From an uncultured Lachnospiraceae bacterium (lineage in GTDB: Bacteria; Bacillota_A; Clostridia; Lachnospirales; Lachnospiraceae): a stretch of DNA of 7,875 nt. Each line of letters opens with the position of its first letter. Within the stretch, counting starts at the first letter, position 1. The notes under the pieces were generated by a model that did no database searches, was not told the DNA's origin, and worked only from the letters and a program-made list of their open reading frames with translations. The DNA is taken from contig CACZHN010000115.1 in NCBI GenBank assembly GCA_902780985.1, positions 1 through 7,875 on the forward strand, given 5' to 3'. This document shows positions 1-7,430 of this stretch, piece after piece. A program made the translations under genes and the position numbers.

Positions 1-451
1 GCAATCCATCTATAATATTACATAAATCATTTAAATCAATAATATCGTCAAAATTAATGCCAAGCTCTTGAAACTTTCTAAGAGTATCGTTATTAGGCTT
101 ATGTCTGTTTTTCTTCAATGCGACCAATAATATTTTTAGTGTCTTAAAAAGATTTTTATCTTTAAAACTTTTGAATGTTTCAATAATCTTTCCATTATCT
201 TCCCTTGCTGTAACCTGATATGCGATTCCATTCTTCAAATCTCCAATATCTATATTTGGATAATTAGCTTTTTTGAAAATTTGATTAAAATTAATTAGGT
301 TTATATCATAAATAATGTTGAGAATTCTTGCAAAGAAATTTTCACATGTTTTCGATAAATCATTTTTGCCATTTTTTGAAAGAACGTGCACTTCTGCTTC
401 GAGTGTGATTAATTTCCTCGTAACATAATTGATGTATTCTTGGCTATTCAT
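1..451 (-). CDS. SMEK-domain protein, N-terminal part (runs off the left edge)
   Basis: An uninterrupted frame of 150 codons starts at ATG 449-451 and continues past position 1, so the stop and C-terminal part are not seen. The translation begins MNSQEYINYVTRKLITLEAE. It then resembles the SMEK-domain consensus as I remember it: a helical segment (ENFFARILNIIYDINLINFN, residues 37-56), then a core with NYPNIDIGDLKNGIAYQVT (63-81), a K-I-x-E-T-F-K-S-F segment (88-96), a hydrophobic strand (105-112) and INFDDIIDLNDLCNII (132-147). The D68/D71...Q79-V-T81 arrangement recalls restriction-endonuclease-like folds; nuclease activity is inference only. Proteins of this type often carry further effector or NTPase domains after the SMEK module, but none is visible here. 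The gene is far more AT-rich than its neighbours, lacks a clear Shine-Dalgarno sequence and begins 18 bases after the preceding stop, which suggests horizontal acquisition. The family assignment is from memory, without a search. Confidence 0.75.
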   Translation of the reverse strand, partial: MNSQEYINYVTRKLITLEAEVHVLSKNGKNDLSKTCENFFARILNIIYDINLINFNQIFKKANYPNIDIGDLKNGIAYQVTAREDNGKIIETFKSFKDKNLFKTLKILLVALKKNRHKPNNDTLRKFQELGINFDDIIDLNDLCNIIDGL

Positions 452-476
452 TTGTAATTTAAAGTTGATTTACAAA
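451..476. repeat. 7-bp inverted repeat at the compositional boundary
   Basis: TTTGTAA at 451-457 is perfectly complementary, as an inverted repeat, to TTACAAA at 470-476, with a 12-base spacer. The right arm contains the TAA stop of the BRCT-domain gene (470-472), and the left arm touches the first base of the SMEK start codon. It sits where the DNA changes from about half G+C to strongly AT-rich. The arms are AT-rich and no U-tract follows, so it is a poor terminator. It could be a weak hairpin, a relic of an insertion boundary, or chance. Confidence 0.35.
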
Positions 477-1558
477 CTCACGTCCGAAATAAAAATCTCC
501 GTCGGCACGACGGGAATGCCAAGTTCTCTGGCCTTCGCCTGCTTCCCGATGTTGGCGAACTTGCCAGAAATGCTATTGTGAGGGCCAGTAATGAGAAAAT
601 CAATCTTCTTGCTGACGCTGCGTCCTGGCTGAATACAGCATTCCTGCATGATGTGTGGCAGACGCACTTCCTCGTCTTCCTTGCAGAATCCGGTCCAGAA
701 GATGGTTTTGCCCGTATAGCGATTTACAGGCTTTAAGTTCTCAGTCGGCAGTACTGGAATCCGATGGATGGGCTCCTTACGGTTCTTTATCTCCGTAATC
801 TTCTCTTTAAGCGGTTCCACCACTTTCTTCTTCACCGAGAAGTTCTCTCTGTAATCCACGAACATGGATTTCAGGGCTGAAGGTGTAAATCTTGTGAAAA
901 TGAAGGTCAGGCTTCGGTCTTTTGCGTCTTCTCCGAGATCCTGAATCTTACTCTTGAGTGCACGGTAGCGGACTATCACATGATACTCCTCTGCCAGCTT
1001 CTTAATCCTTACAACTACGTTGAAGGAATATACGACATCCAGAATGAATACTCCGTAGAACAGGCCCACAAAGAAACTGAAGGCCAGATTATCCGCCAGC
1101 CATAGCAGGCCCGCTTCTATTCTCGGATGCATTATCAGATAGTAAAATGCAGCCAGTGCATACCACAGCATCGAGAACAGCGGACATATAACACCTTTGA
1201 TATTTCCCCAGTAAGGAGAATAATCCCAAAGCTGAAGGTGCATATGCACTATGAATATCATTCCCGTTACAAATTCTATAAATGTCATGGTGGCCGCCAT
1301 GATCAGGAATACAAGCAGCTTATTCATAAGCGGATGTGCCGTTTCAAGTGCGGGTATTCTGATATGTGCCAGTCCGTACAGAAGTATAAGTCCCGTTCCG
1401 TAGATCGGGAGACACGGTCCCACCAGAAATCCCGGATTGGAAAACTTCTTCTTCAGCCTTTCTACCGGATCCAGATATCTTCTGAAGAAAAGCTCTATAA
1501 ACCAACCGAATACGCTTCCTCCGGCAAAGAGCGTAAGAACTGCCAAAACATAATTCAT
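470..1558 (-). CDS. CmpB-type polytopic membrane protein fused to a C-terminal BRCT domain
   Basis: 362 aa. Residues 1-180 form about five hydrophobic segments (roughly 3-22, 43-65, 79-103, 122-143, 155-180). They resemble the putative ABC-transporter type IV family (ABC_trans_CmpB, PF06541): FGW near the start, NPGFLVGPCLPIYG (41-54), an IEFVTG segment (94-99), and WDYS (111-114) followed by GVICPLFSMLW (122-132). No ATPase partner is nearby and the biochemical role of this family is unsettled. After a charged linker (about 185-278, many Lys/Glu) comes a BRCT domain at about 280-360: YTGKTIFWTGF, then RSVSKKIDFLITG (313-325), then QAKARELGIPVV (340-351). This matches the layout of the NAD-ligase BRCT (GKTxVxTG, VSxKxDxLxxG, KAxELGIP). 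The BRCT should face the cytoplasm. The start follows the GH3 stop by 14 bases; a moderate GGCGG lies upstream. The membrane-BRCT fusion is unusual. The family calls are confident, the function is unknown. Confidence 0.85.
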   Translation of the reverse strand: MNYVLAVLTLFAGGSVFGWFIELFFRRYLDPVERLKKKFSNPGFLVGPCLPIYGTGLILLYGLAHIRIPALETAHPLMNKLLVFLIMAATMTFIEFVTGMIFIVHMHLQLWDYSPYWGNIKGVICPLFSMLWYALAAFYYLIMHPRIEAGLLWLADNLAFSFFVGLFYGVFILDVVYSFNVVVRIKKLAEEYHVIVRYRALKSKIQDLGEDAKDRSLTFIFTRFTPSALKSMFVDYRENFSVKKKVVEPLKEKITEIKNRKEPIHRIPVLPTENLKPVNRYTGKTIFWTGFCKEDEEVRLPHIMQECCIQPGRSVSKKIDFLITGPHNSISGKFANIGKQAKARELGIPVVPTEIFISDVSL

Positions 1559-1572
1559 CTCATTTCAACCGC

Positions 1573-3849
1573 CTACTTTATTTTCTCAACCGCTTCTTTC
1601 AGATCATCAACTATTTCCTGTACTCTTTCGTTGGTAATCTGATTAAAACTTCTGAGCGATCTTACAGGCATGTACTGAAGCATTGCATACATCATCGGAT
1701 CAAGTCCCGAAAGATCTTCTCCGTCTGAATGCGAATACTGAGCAATCTCCTGCTTAAAGATACGGAGCACATCTTCTTTTAACGCATCGTTATTTAAGAG
1801 TTCTCCGATCTGAACATCCTTATCGATCACAGGTATAACCTGAGGATCTCCCTTAACATCAAGAGCCTGAGTCAGGACTATGTCTCTGGAAGACTTGCCT
1901 ATCTCGATAACATACTCACCGCTTGCCGCATACCAGCCCGGAACTTCCTCATTGTACCATGCAAAGCTTCTCTTATCCAATTCAAAGCTTACGGTACCGG
2001 TCTCTCCCGGTGCCAGAGCTATCTTCTCAAATCCCTTAAGCTCGTGAACAGGTCTCTTTGCAGCCTTTGTATTATCGCCGACATAAAGCTGAACTATCTC
2101 TTTACCCGCAACGTCTCCCGTATTTGTAACATCAACAGTGACCGTGATCTTCTCGTCGGAGTTTATATCCACCGGTCCGCTGACAGGAGCACCGCCTACG
2201 GTAACCTTGAGATTACTGTAATCAAATGTTGTATATGAAAGTCCGAATCCGAACGGGAACAGGACGTCCATCTTCTTTGTATCGTAATATCTGTATCCTA
2301 CGAATACGCCTTCGGCATAATCGCATTTATGATGTCCCGGATATGTAAGGAAGCTCGGATTATCCTCCAGCTTCAGTGGGAAGCTTTCGGCCAGCTTTCC
2401 GGATGGATTAACCTTTCCGTAAAGCACATTCATTACTGCTTCGCCGACACCTTCACCGCCGAGATACGCCTCAACTATACCGTCAACGTAATCTGCCCAA
2501 GGCATTTCCACCGGCGAACCGTTATGAAGCACAACAATCACAGGCTTTGAAAGTTTAAGCAGCTCATCTATAAGAATGTTCTGGCACTCCGGCAGTCTCA
2601 TATTTTCTCTGTCGTAGCATTCACTCTCGTAGGAATCCGGAAGACCCGCAAATACTATGACCTTATCCGCATTCTTCGCTGTGTCCACTGCCTGCTGCTT
2701 CATTTCATCCGACATCCGGTCTCCGTCGTAAGGGAAACCTTCCGCATATGTATAGCTTCCGAATCCCTCGGCAACCGATACTGCGGATACGATGTTATGC
2801 GCATTTATATGGGAGCTTCCGCCGCCCTGGAATCTCGGATTCGCCGCGAATCCGCCGATTATGGCGATCTTCTCCTCAGCCTTTACAGGAAGCACGCCCT
2901 CGTTCTTCAGAAGGACGATACTCTCTTCCTCGGCATGAACGGCAATCTTATGATCCTTATCTCTGTCGAATACTTCTTCTCTCTTCTTGGAATGGTACTT
3001 CTCCATGAGGTTGAGTACATTTCTCACTGCCTTATCCAGATCGGCTTCGGCCAGCTTTCCGGTCTCAACGGCTTCAACGATCATCGCGTCGTTTACGCCT
3101 GCGCTGCCCGGCATTTCCAGATCCAGTCCTGCGGCAATGCCCTTGATTCGGTCGGATACCGCTCCCCAGTCGGACATGACCAGTCCGTCGTAGCCCCATT
3201 CGTCTCTCAGCACATCCGTGAGAAGCCATTTGTTCTCCGATGCGTAGGTGCCGTTGATCCTGTTGTAGGAGCACATGAGGGTCCATGGATTCGACTTCTT
3301 AACCGCCGTCTCGTAGCCCGTAAGATATATCTCGCGAAGAGTTCTCTCATCCATGTCGCTGGATGCATACATACGCTCGGTCTCCTGGCTGTTTGCCGCG
3401 AAATGCTTCAGGGATGTTCCCACATCCTGTGACTGCACGCCGTTTATGAGTGCCGCCGACATTTCACCTGCCACAACAGGATCCTCGGAAATGTATTCGA
3501 AATTTCTGCCGCATAAAGGTGATCTCTTGATGTTGATTCCCGGTCCCAGGATAACGGATACATTCTCCGCCTGGCACTCCTTACCGAGAGCCACACCTAT
3601 CTCATACATAAGGTCTTTATCAAAACTGGACGCGGTAGCTGCCGAAGTAGGGAAACAAACCGCATCGATGGAATCATATATATCTTCCTGGCCCGGATCC
3701 TGCTTTCTGAGTCCGTAAGGGCCGTCGCTTACGAAGATCTCCGGCACGTCTTTACTCTCGATGGGACCTACCGTCCACATGCTGTTGCCCGACACGAGAG
3801 AAGCCTTCTCGGCAAGTGTCAGTTCCTTCATGATCTTATCAATATCCAT
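1573..3849 (-). CDS. Glycoside hydrolase family 3 beta-glucosidase
   Basis: 758 aa from ATG 3849. A frame-consistent ATG exists at 3864, but the AGGAGG ribosome binding site lies between the two, so the inner ATG is chosen. It is a GH3 enzyme hydrolysing terminal beta-linked glucose (possibly xylose or related sugars) from short oligosaccharides. Domain order: a TIM-barrel-like catalytic domain (about 5-290) with VSDGPYGLR near residue 40, the KHF motif at 148-150 and the nucleophile in LVMSDWGA (Asp227); an alpha/beta sandwich domain (about 305-495) with ESECYDRE around 408-415, where the candidate acid/base Glu sits; then a fibronectin-III-like domain (about 575-655). A helical tail of about 90 residues follows, containing PVRSLRSF, a pattern I associate with clostridial GH3 enzymes. 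There is no signal peptide and no PA14 insert, so it is cytoplasmic and would act on imported oligosaccharides. It is not NagZ-like, since it has the sandwich and FnIII domains. Exact sugar specificity cannot be read from the sequence. Confidence 0.93.
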   Translation of the reverse strand: MDIDKIMKELTLAEKASLVSGNSMWTVGPIESKDVPEIFVSDGPYGLRKQDPGQEDIYDSIDAVCFPTSAATASSFDKDLMYEIGVALGKECQAENVSVILGPGINIKRSPLCGRNFEYISEDPVVAGEMSAALINGVQSQDVGTSLKHFAANSQETERMYASSDMDERTLREIYLTGYETAVKKSNPWTLMCSYNRINGTYASENKWLLTDVLRDEWGYDGLVMSDWGAVSDRIKGIAAGLDLEMPGSAGVNDAMIVEAVETGKLAEADLDKAVRNVLNLMEKYHSKKREEVFDRDKDHKIAVHAEEESIVLLKNEGVLPVKAEEKIAIIGGFAANPRFQGGGSSHINAHNIVSAVSVAEGFGSYTYAEGFPYDGDRMSDEMKQQAVDTAKNADKVIVFAGLPDSYESECYDRENMRLPECQNILIDELLKLSKPVIVVLHNGSPVEMPWADYVDGIVEAYLGGEGVGEAVMNVLYGKVNPSGKLAESFPLKLEDNPSFLTYPGHHKCDYAEGVFVGYRYYDTKKMDVLFPFGFGLSYTTFDYSNLKVTVGGAPVSGPVDINSDEKITVTVDVTNTGDVAGKEIVQLYVGDNTKAAKRPVHELKGFEKIALAPGETGTVSFELDKRSFAWYNEEVPGWYAASGEYVIEIGKSSRDIVLTQALDVKGDPQVIPVIDKDVQIGELLNNDALKEDVLRIFKQEIAQYSHSDGEDLSGLDPMMYAMLQYMPVRSLRSFNQITNERVQEIVDDLKEAVEKIK

Positions 3850-3855
3850 AAGTAA

Positions 3856-3861
3856 CCTCCT
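3856..3861 (-). promoter_or_regulatory. Ribosome binding site of the GH3 gene
   Basis: A perfect AGGAGG on the minus strand ends 6 bases before ATG 3849. It overlaps the codons that would follow the alternative upstream ATG (3864), which decides the start in favour of 3849. Confidence 0.85.
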
Positions 3862-3872
3862 CATATCCTTTC

Positions 3873-4844
3873 CTACACCAAAGCATCTTTTAAGAGAAGT
3901 CTCGCATATGCCTCACCCATAGTGATCCCCGGCATAAACTTCGCTCCCGCATCAATAAGTCCCGCGGTGGTGCTGTATCTGAAATCCGCTTGAACCGGTG
4001 CCAGATAAACATCCACACCGCTCTTCCTGCATCTTTCGATAAATGCAGCCACCCGCTCCGAATCGGCAGTCCCCGAATGATATGTAAGATGCAGTACATG
4101 ATCCACTCTGCCGATATCATAATTGTCGTAGTTTATTCCCACGTAAGGCTCTATCACAAGAACAGATTCCCTGAGAGGCTTCATCTTAAGCAGCGGCATT
4201 TCTCCGGTTTTGCCGCCGGAATACTCTTCATTTCCCCGGTCGATCTGACTTAAAGCCTCTTCGAAAGTCCGCATTCCCACACTGAAAAAGTCTTCCGAAA
4301 AGTCGCCGCACTTCAGAAGACTCACACCCTTGTGGAAATAAGTGACTCCGTCCATGTTCCTGTATACGGTAAATACCGGTCCCGCATTTACCTCGCCCGA
4401 CTCCGTATGCTCCGAAAGAGCCGCTATATACTCCACGGATCTTATAAAGTTTTCTCCTCCGTTGGCCTCCGGATCATCCAGTATCCTCTGACTTGATACA
4501 AGTCCCACCGGGATCGGACAGCCTTCCATCACCACACCCAGAAGAGGTGCGGTAAGATGCAGTGTATCCGTACCGTGAGCTATCAGGATTCCGGAATAAG
4601 CCGAATAGTCCACCTGTCTCAATGTATCCATAAGTACGTTCCACTTTTCCACCGTCATGTTTTCACTGAGGGTGTCCAGCGGACGGATCACATCAAACTC
4701 CGTATCCTTCACCGGGCTGTCCGAATTTCTCAGAAGCTCCGTAAGGATGGGCGCCGCACGCCCCGCATCCGATGCGTTATGTCCCGTACTGTCACGGAAG
4801 GAACATATGGTTCCTCCCGTAAGTATAAGCAGTATCTTTTTCAT
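3873..4844 (-). CDS. L-asparaginase (asparaginase/glutaminase family), cytoplasmic
   Basis: 323 aa, normal length for the family. It would hydrolyse L-asparagine to aspartate and ammonia, possibly with some glutaminase activity. The first conserved motif is LTGGTI at residues 8-13, with the nucleophile Thr12. The second is AHGTDTL at 89-95, holding the Thr92/Asp93 pair of the second catalytic triad. GLVSSQR (114-120) and EANGGENF (126-133) correspond to the usual SSQ...D...N region. The C-terminal part is less conserved. The hydrophobic start is the first beta strand (KKILLILTGGTI) and not a signal peptide, so a cytoplasmic type-I-like enzyme is likely. It starts 10 bases after the transpeptidase stop. 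The nearest purine-rich stretch (GGAGAG) is about 15 bases away, so translation may depend on coupling. GatD-type amidotransferase subunits share the motifs but are longer and mainly archaeal. Confidence 0.88.
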   Translation of the reverse strand: MKKILLILTGGTICSFRDSTGHNASDAGRAAPILTELLRNSDSPVKDTEFDVIRPLDTLSENMTVEKWNVLMDTLRQVDYSAYSGILIAHGTDTLHLTAPLLGVVMEGCPIPVGLVSSQRILDDPEANGGENFIRSVEYIAALSEHTESGEVNAGPVFTVYRNMDGVTYFHKGVSLLKCGDFSEDFFSVGMRTFEEALSQIDRGNEEYSGGKTGEMPLLKMKPLRESVLVIEPYVGINYDNYDIGRVDHVLHLTYHSGTADSERVAAFIERCRKSGVDVYLAPVQADFRYSTTAGLIDAGAKFMPGITMGEAYARLLLKDALV

Positions 4845-4854
4845 ATATTTTCGA

Positions 4855-6309
4855 CTACTCTCTCCAGTAGCATACTACCGGAGTTCCTATCTCTGTATTA
4901 TTAAACATTATCCTTGCCGATTCGTACGGAAGATTTACGCATCCGTGAGAACCGTTGGCATAGTATATATTTCCTCCGAAAGCATAGCGCCATGTGGCAT
5001 CATGAAAGCCTATGCCTCGTACAAATCTCATCCAATAATCCACCGGAACAGGTTCCTCTCCGCCTCGAAGGATAGCTCCGCGCTGATGGATATTTATCTG
5101 GTATAATCCGGCCGGCGTGGACATTCCCGCCGTAACCTTACCGGACACGCAGTCCGAAGCCAGAACTTCACATCCGTTGACATAGAGATAAACCTTCTGA
5201 TTCGTAAGGTCCACCTCGGCAAAGGAATCTCCGATATCGTTGATTCCGCCTGAGCCGATGCTGTAGGCATAGCCCTTATGATTAAACTCCGGCTCTCTTG
5301 TTACGGAAATGCCAGAAGTGATGTCATCGTATACTCTGGCAGCTTCACCCTCCAGATTGATCTCCCAGCCGTAATCCGTGGCAGGGATATTAACAATCTT
5401 TCCGTCGTGAGCCTTGAAAGTTCTCTCTTTATTATAGGTGTCGTGAGTTCTTGCAAACTCCTGAAGGATTCCGTCGATCTTGGTTCTGTCGAGGATGACC
5501 CTGTACATTTTATCTATGGTCATCATGTCGGCTATGTCTTCCGAAGTCACCACCGGAACCTTTGTCTCGCCGTACAGGTAGAAGACCTCCGCATGAAGGA
5601 TATCATTTGCCCTGTCAACGCTCTGCTTTACGGAAGGCGAATCCACGGAAAGCGACGGATTGATATAGCAGCCTTCCTCTTCCACATCAAACTCTTTATC
5701 CATGACAGCCAAATGCGCCTCGAGGCACGCCTGAAACTTCTCAAGATCTATTAATGTTCCTTCATCTCCCGGAACCGCTTCGTACTCATTGTCCTTCAGC
5801 ACGATCACGGGATTCTCCGGCTTCTTCATGATCTGCGGATCGAGTCTCTCGTCCTTCTGCATCACAGCACTTACCATATCACTGCTGAAGGATATGACCT
5901 TCTCGGCCTCGTAAGTCTCGGTCTTATCAAACCTGAACCAGAGATACGGATTCTGTGAAGCCATTATGCCGTCCAGACTCTCTTTTACATCCACATCCAG
6001 CTTGACCTCCGGCGCCTTCACCGTTGCTTCACCGTCTCTGTATCTGATCTTTATCTCATAATCTTTATAATCTTCTTTGATGAGTTCTGATGCTTCATCC
6101 ACCGTCTTAAACGACATATCCTTGCCGTCTATGATAGTTCCCGGATTGAATCTCCGGGATGCGATGTAGACCATCACAAAATAGCCCGCAATAAGAAGCG
6201 TAAGAAATGTAATCAGTGTTATCAGCAGCACCTTTTTCTTCTTGCTCTTTTTTTCGGCCACATCCGTAAATGCTTTCTCATCTACATAGACATTATCATC
6301 TACGTCCAT
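4855..6309 (-). CDS. L,D-transpeptidase with PG_binding_4 domains, membrane anchored
   Basis: 484 aa. A cytoplasmic Lys-rich stretch (KKSKKKK, 20-26) precedes one membrane segment (about 27-49), so the rest lies outside the membrane. Two regions resemble the putative peptidoglycan-binding domain PG_binding_4: about 56-220, including AVPGDEGTLIDLEKF (178-192), and about 290-335, including HDGKIVNIPATDYGW. The C-terminal YkuD/L,D-transpeptidase catalytic domain spans about 363-482. It holds His436 in GIGFHDATW and the signature SHGCVNLP (454-461) with catalytic Cys457. Such enzymes make 3-3 cross-links between stem peptides or attach proteins to peptidoglycan; they resist most penicillins but not carbapenems. 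The architecture matches clostridial enzymes annotated as VanW/PG-binding L,D-transpeptidases. The start has AGGGG six bases upstream. It lies 41 bases after the PH-like gene. Catalytic residues all appear intact. Confidence 0.93.
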   Translation of the reverse strand: MDVDDNVYVDEKAFTDVAEKKSKKKKVLLITLITFLTLLIAGYFVMVYIASRRFNPGTIIDGKDMSFKTVDEASELIKEDYKDYEIKIRYRDGEATVKAPEVKLDVDVKESLDGIMASQNPYLWFRFDKTETYEAEKVISFSSDMVSAVMQKDERLDPQIMKKPENPVIVLKDNEYEAVPGDEGTLIDLEKFQACLEAHLAVMDKEFDVEEEGCYINPSLSVDSPSVKQSVDRANDILHAEVFYLYGETKVPVVTSEDIADMMTIDKMYRVILDRTKIDGILQEFARTHDTYNKERTFKAHDGKIVNIPATDYGWEINLEGEAARVYDDITSGISVTREPEFNHKGYAYSIGSGGINDIGDSFAEVDLTNQKVYLYVNGCEVLASDCVSGKVTAGMSTPAGLYQINIHQRGAILRGGEEPVPVDYWMRFVRGIGFHDATWRYAFGGNIYYANGSHGCVNLPYESARIMFNNTEIGTPVVCYWRE

Positions 6310-6350
6310 TTTATACCCCTGTTATGTAAAACCCTTAATACTTTGTAACT

Positions 6351-6752
6351 CTATCTGTGATCGTCGTAATCGTCAAAGTCGTCTCCGAAGCCGTCGTGAT
6401 CATGATCGTTCATAAATTCACGTCCGGAGATACGCTTTCTTACACGCTCCTCTTCTACCAGCTTGGAAAGCATTTCCTTTGCGTCTCTTGCCTTCTTGAT
6501 ATTCTTTATCTCAAAGCACTTCATAGTCTTATCGGAACTGTCCACAACTATGGTTCCGAGTCCGAAGATTCTCTGCATGAAATTGCGTTTAAGCGAAAGA
6601 TCCAGGATTCTGTAAAGACGGATCTCGTCCTCCTTGATATTCAGCATGCCGCTCTTGATGAAGAGTCTCTCCTCATCGAAGCTGTACACCGTGAATGTCC
6701 ACGGAAGTCCGCACCATAATCTCTTTCTCTGCTTAAAAAGTATTTCGCCCAT
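6351..6752 (-). CDS. Bacterial PH-domain (bPH2-like) protein with Asp/His-rich tail
   Basis: 133 aa, no membrane segment. Residues about 15-100 look like a bacterial pleckstrin-homology domain (bPH2, PF03703/YdbS type): FTVYSFDEERLFIKSGML (20-37), then the family signature EIRLYRILDLSL (43-54) and QRIFGLGTIVV (60-70), then FEIKNIKKARDAKEML (80-95). Single-domain cytosolic members of this size occur in many Firmicutes; no function is established. The last 19 residues (115-133) contain nine Asp and three His, a candidate metal-binding or simply disordered tail. The start is preceded by AGGAGG with six bases of spacing, and that site overlaps the last base of the preceding stop, so the two genes are probably co-translated. 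Lying between a membrane protein and the transpeptidase, it may belong to an envelope-related set, but this is inference. Confidence 0.8.
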   Translation of the reverse strand: MGEILFKQRKRLWCGLPWTFTVYSFDEERLFIKSGMLNIKEDEIRLYRILDLSLKRNFMQRIFGLGTIVVDSSDKTMKCFEIKNIKKARDAKEMLSKLVEEERVRKRISGREFMNDHDHDGFGDDFDDYDDHR

Positions 6753-6758
6753 ATGTCT

Positions 6759-6764
6759 CCTCCT
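6759..6764 (-). promoter_or_regulatory. Ribosome binding site of the PH-like gene
   Basis: Perfect AGGAGG on the minus strand, six bases before ATG 6752. Its first A is the last base of the upstream TAA stop, an arrangement typical of tightly coupled genes. Confidence 0.85.
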
Positions 6765-7390
6765 TACTGACCTACTACTCTTGACATTGATTCAACAGCA
6801 AGTTCGTCGATCACTTCATTAACCTTCTTTGTATCTTCAAGACCTTCGGCCTTAAGATTCTGATCAGCTATTGTTTCTATCTCATCGCTTGTGATGAGAA
6901 GCTTTTCGGTAAGATACCCCGTCATAAGACCTCTGATATCCGTTACTCCTTTTTCCTCTCCGTGAGGATATCCGTTCTCTTTGCAGACGTCACAAAGGAG
7001 TATTATTCGGAAGGCCTGTTCCAGCTCCCACCTTATGTCGTCATTTCCCTCTACATCATCGGTAAGCTTTCCGTAAGCTTCATCCATGAAGTCCATTACG
7101 AACTCATATTCGTCATAAAGTTCGCTGACGCTTTTATACTTCGCGTATTTTGAATCCGTGAGATCCGACTTCCTTTTGTAGTAGTAATCGGTGAGCTTTT
7201 TATAGTCGCCCTCCGAATACATTTTCTCCATCTCGTCCCTTACCTGATTCTTTTTAAGTTCCGCCTGTCTGGTCTTTTTGTATGACAGTGAAATGGCGGT
7301 GATAAAAATTCCGACTACTATCGCCAGAGTAAGCAATAACTTCTTCAGGCGCTTACGTCCCGAAGGCTTCTCAGACTTTATTTTTTTCAT
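6764..7390 (-). CDS. Hypothetical protein with one N-terminal membrane segment
   Basis: 208 aa; I do not recognise the family. A strongly basic N-terminus (residues 1-17, KKIKSEKPSGRKRLKK) precedes one hydrophobic segment (about 18-36). The remaining 170 residues are therefore probably outside the membrane, or the segment acts as an uncleaved signal anchor. That part is charged and mostly helical in appearance, with a Lys/Glu-rich stretch (38-60), a Tyr-rich stretch (EGDYKKLTDYYYKR, 60-73, and further Tyr to 106), and a Cys pair in CDVC (133-136). The helical spacing around 45-110 could be TPR-like, but no repeat is clear. It appears to be the first gene of the minus-strand operon: a candidate promoter lies 41 bases upstream, and the next gene starts 11 bases after its stop. 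A role with the neighbouring PH-like protein and transpeptidase at the cell envelope is only suggested by position. Confidence 0.8.
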   Translation of the reverse strand: MKKIKSEKPSGRKRLKKLLLTLAIVVGIFITAISLSYKKTRQAELKKNQVRDEMEKMYSEGDYKKLTDYYYKRKSDLTDSKYAKYKSVSELYDEYEFVMDFMDEAYGKLTDDVEGNDDIRWELEQAFRIILLCDVCKENGYPHGEEKGVTDIRGLMTGYLTEKLLITSDEIETIADQNLKAEGLEDTKKVNEVIDELAVESMSRVVGQ

Positions 7391-7430
7391 TATTTCTGCC
7401 CTTCGTTTTCCAAGTAATCAATCAGTGTTT

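Noticed and set aside
451..476. Inverted repeat as an operon terminator
   Set aside because: The stem is seven AT-rich pairs, the loop is 12 bases, and no run of U follows on the minus strand.
1127..1642. Plus-strand open frame of 171 codons across the membrane-BRCT and GH3 genes
   Set aside because: It is antisense to the CmpB-type domain and the GH3 3' end, low in recognisable protein features and rich in Cys/His/Arg as expected from antisense translation.
2797..3432. Plus-strand open frame of 211 codons antisense to the GH3 gene
   Set aside because: It lies entirely inside the GH3 coding region, has no recognisable domain and no supporting ribosome binding site; it is a shadow frame.
3850..3864. 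Upstream ATG at 3864 giving a GH3 protein five residues longer
   Set aside because: The extra codons contain the AGGAGG ribosome binding site of the inner ATG at 3849, so the longer start is unlikely to be used.
5278..5754. Plus-strand open frame of 158 codons antisense to the L,D-transpeptidase
   Set aside because: The minus-strand frame has intact transpeptidase motifs; the plus-strand translation shows no family features.
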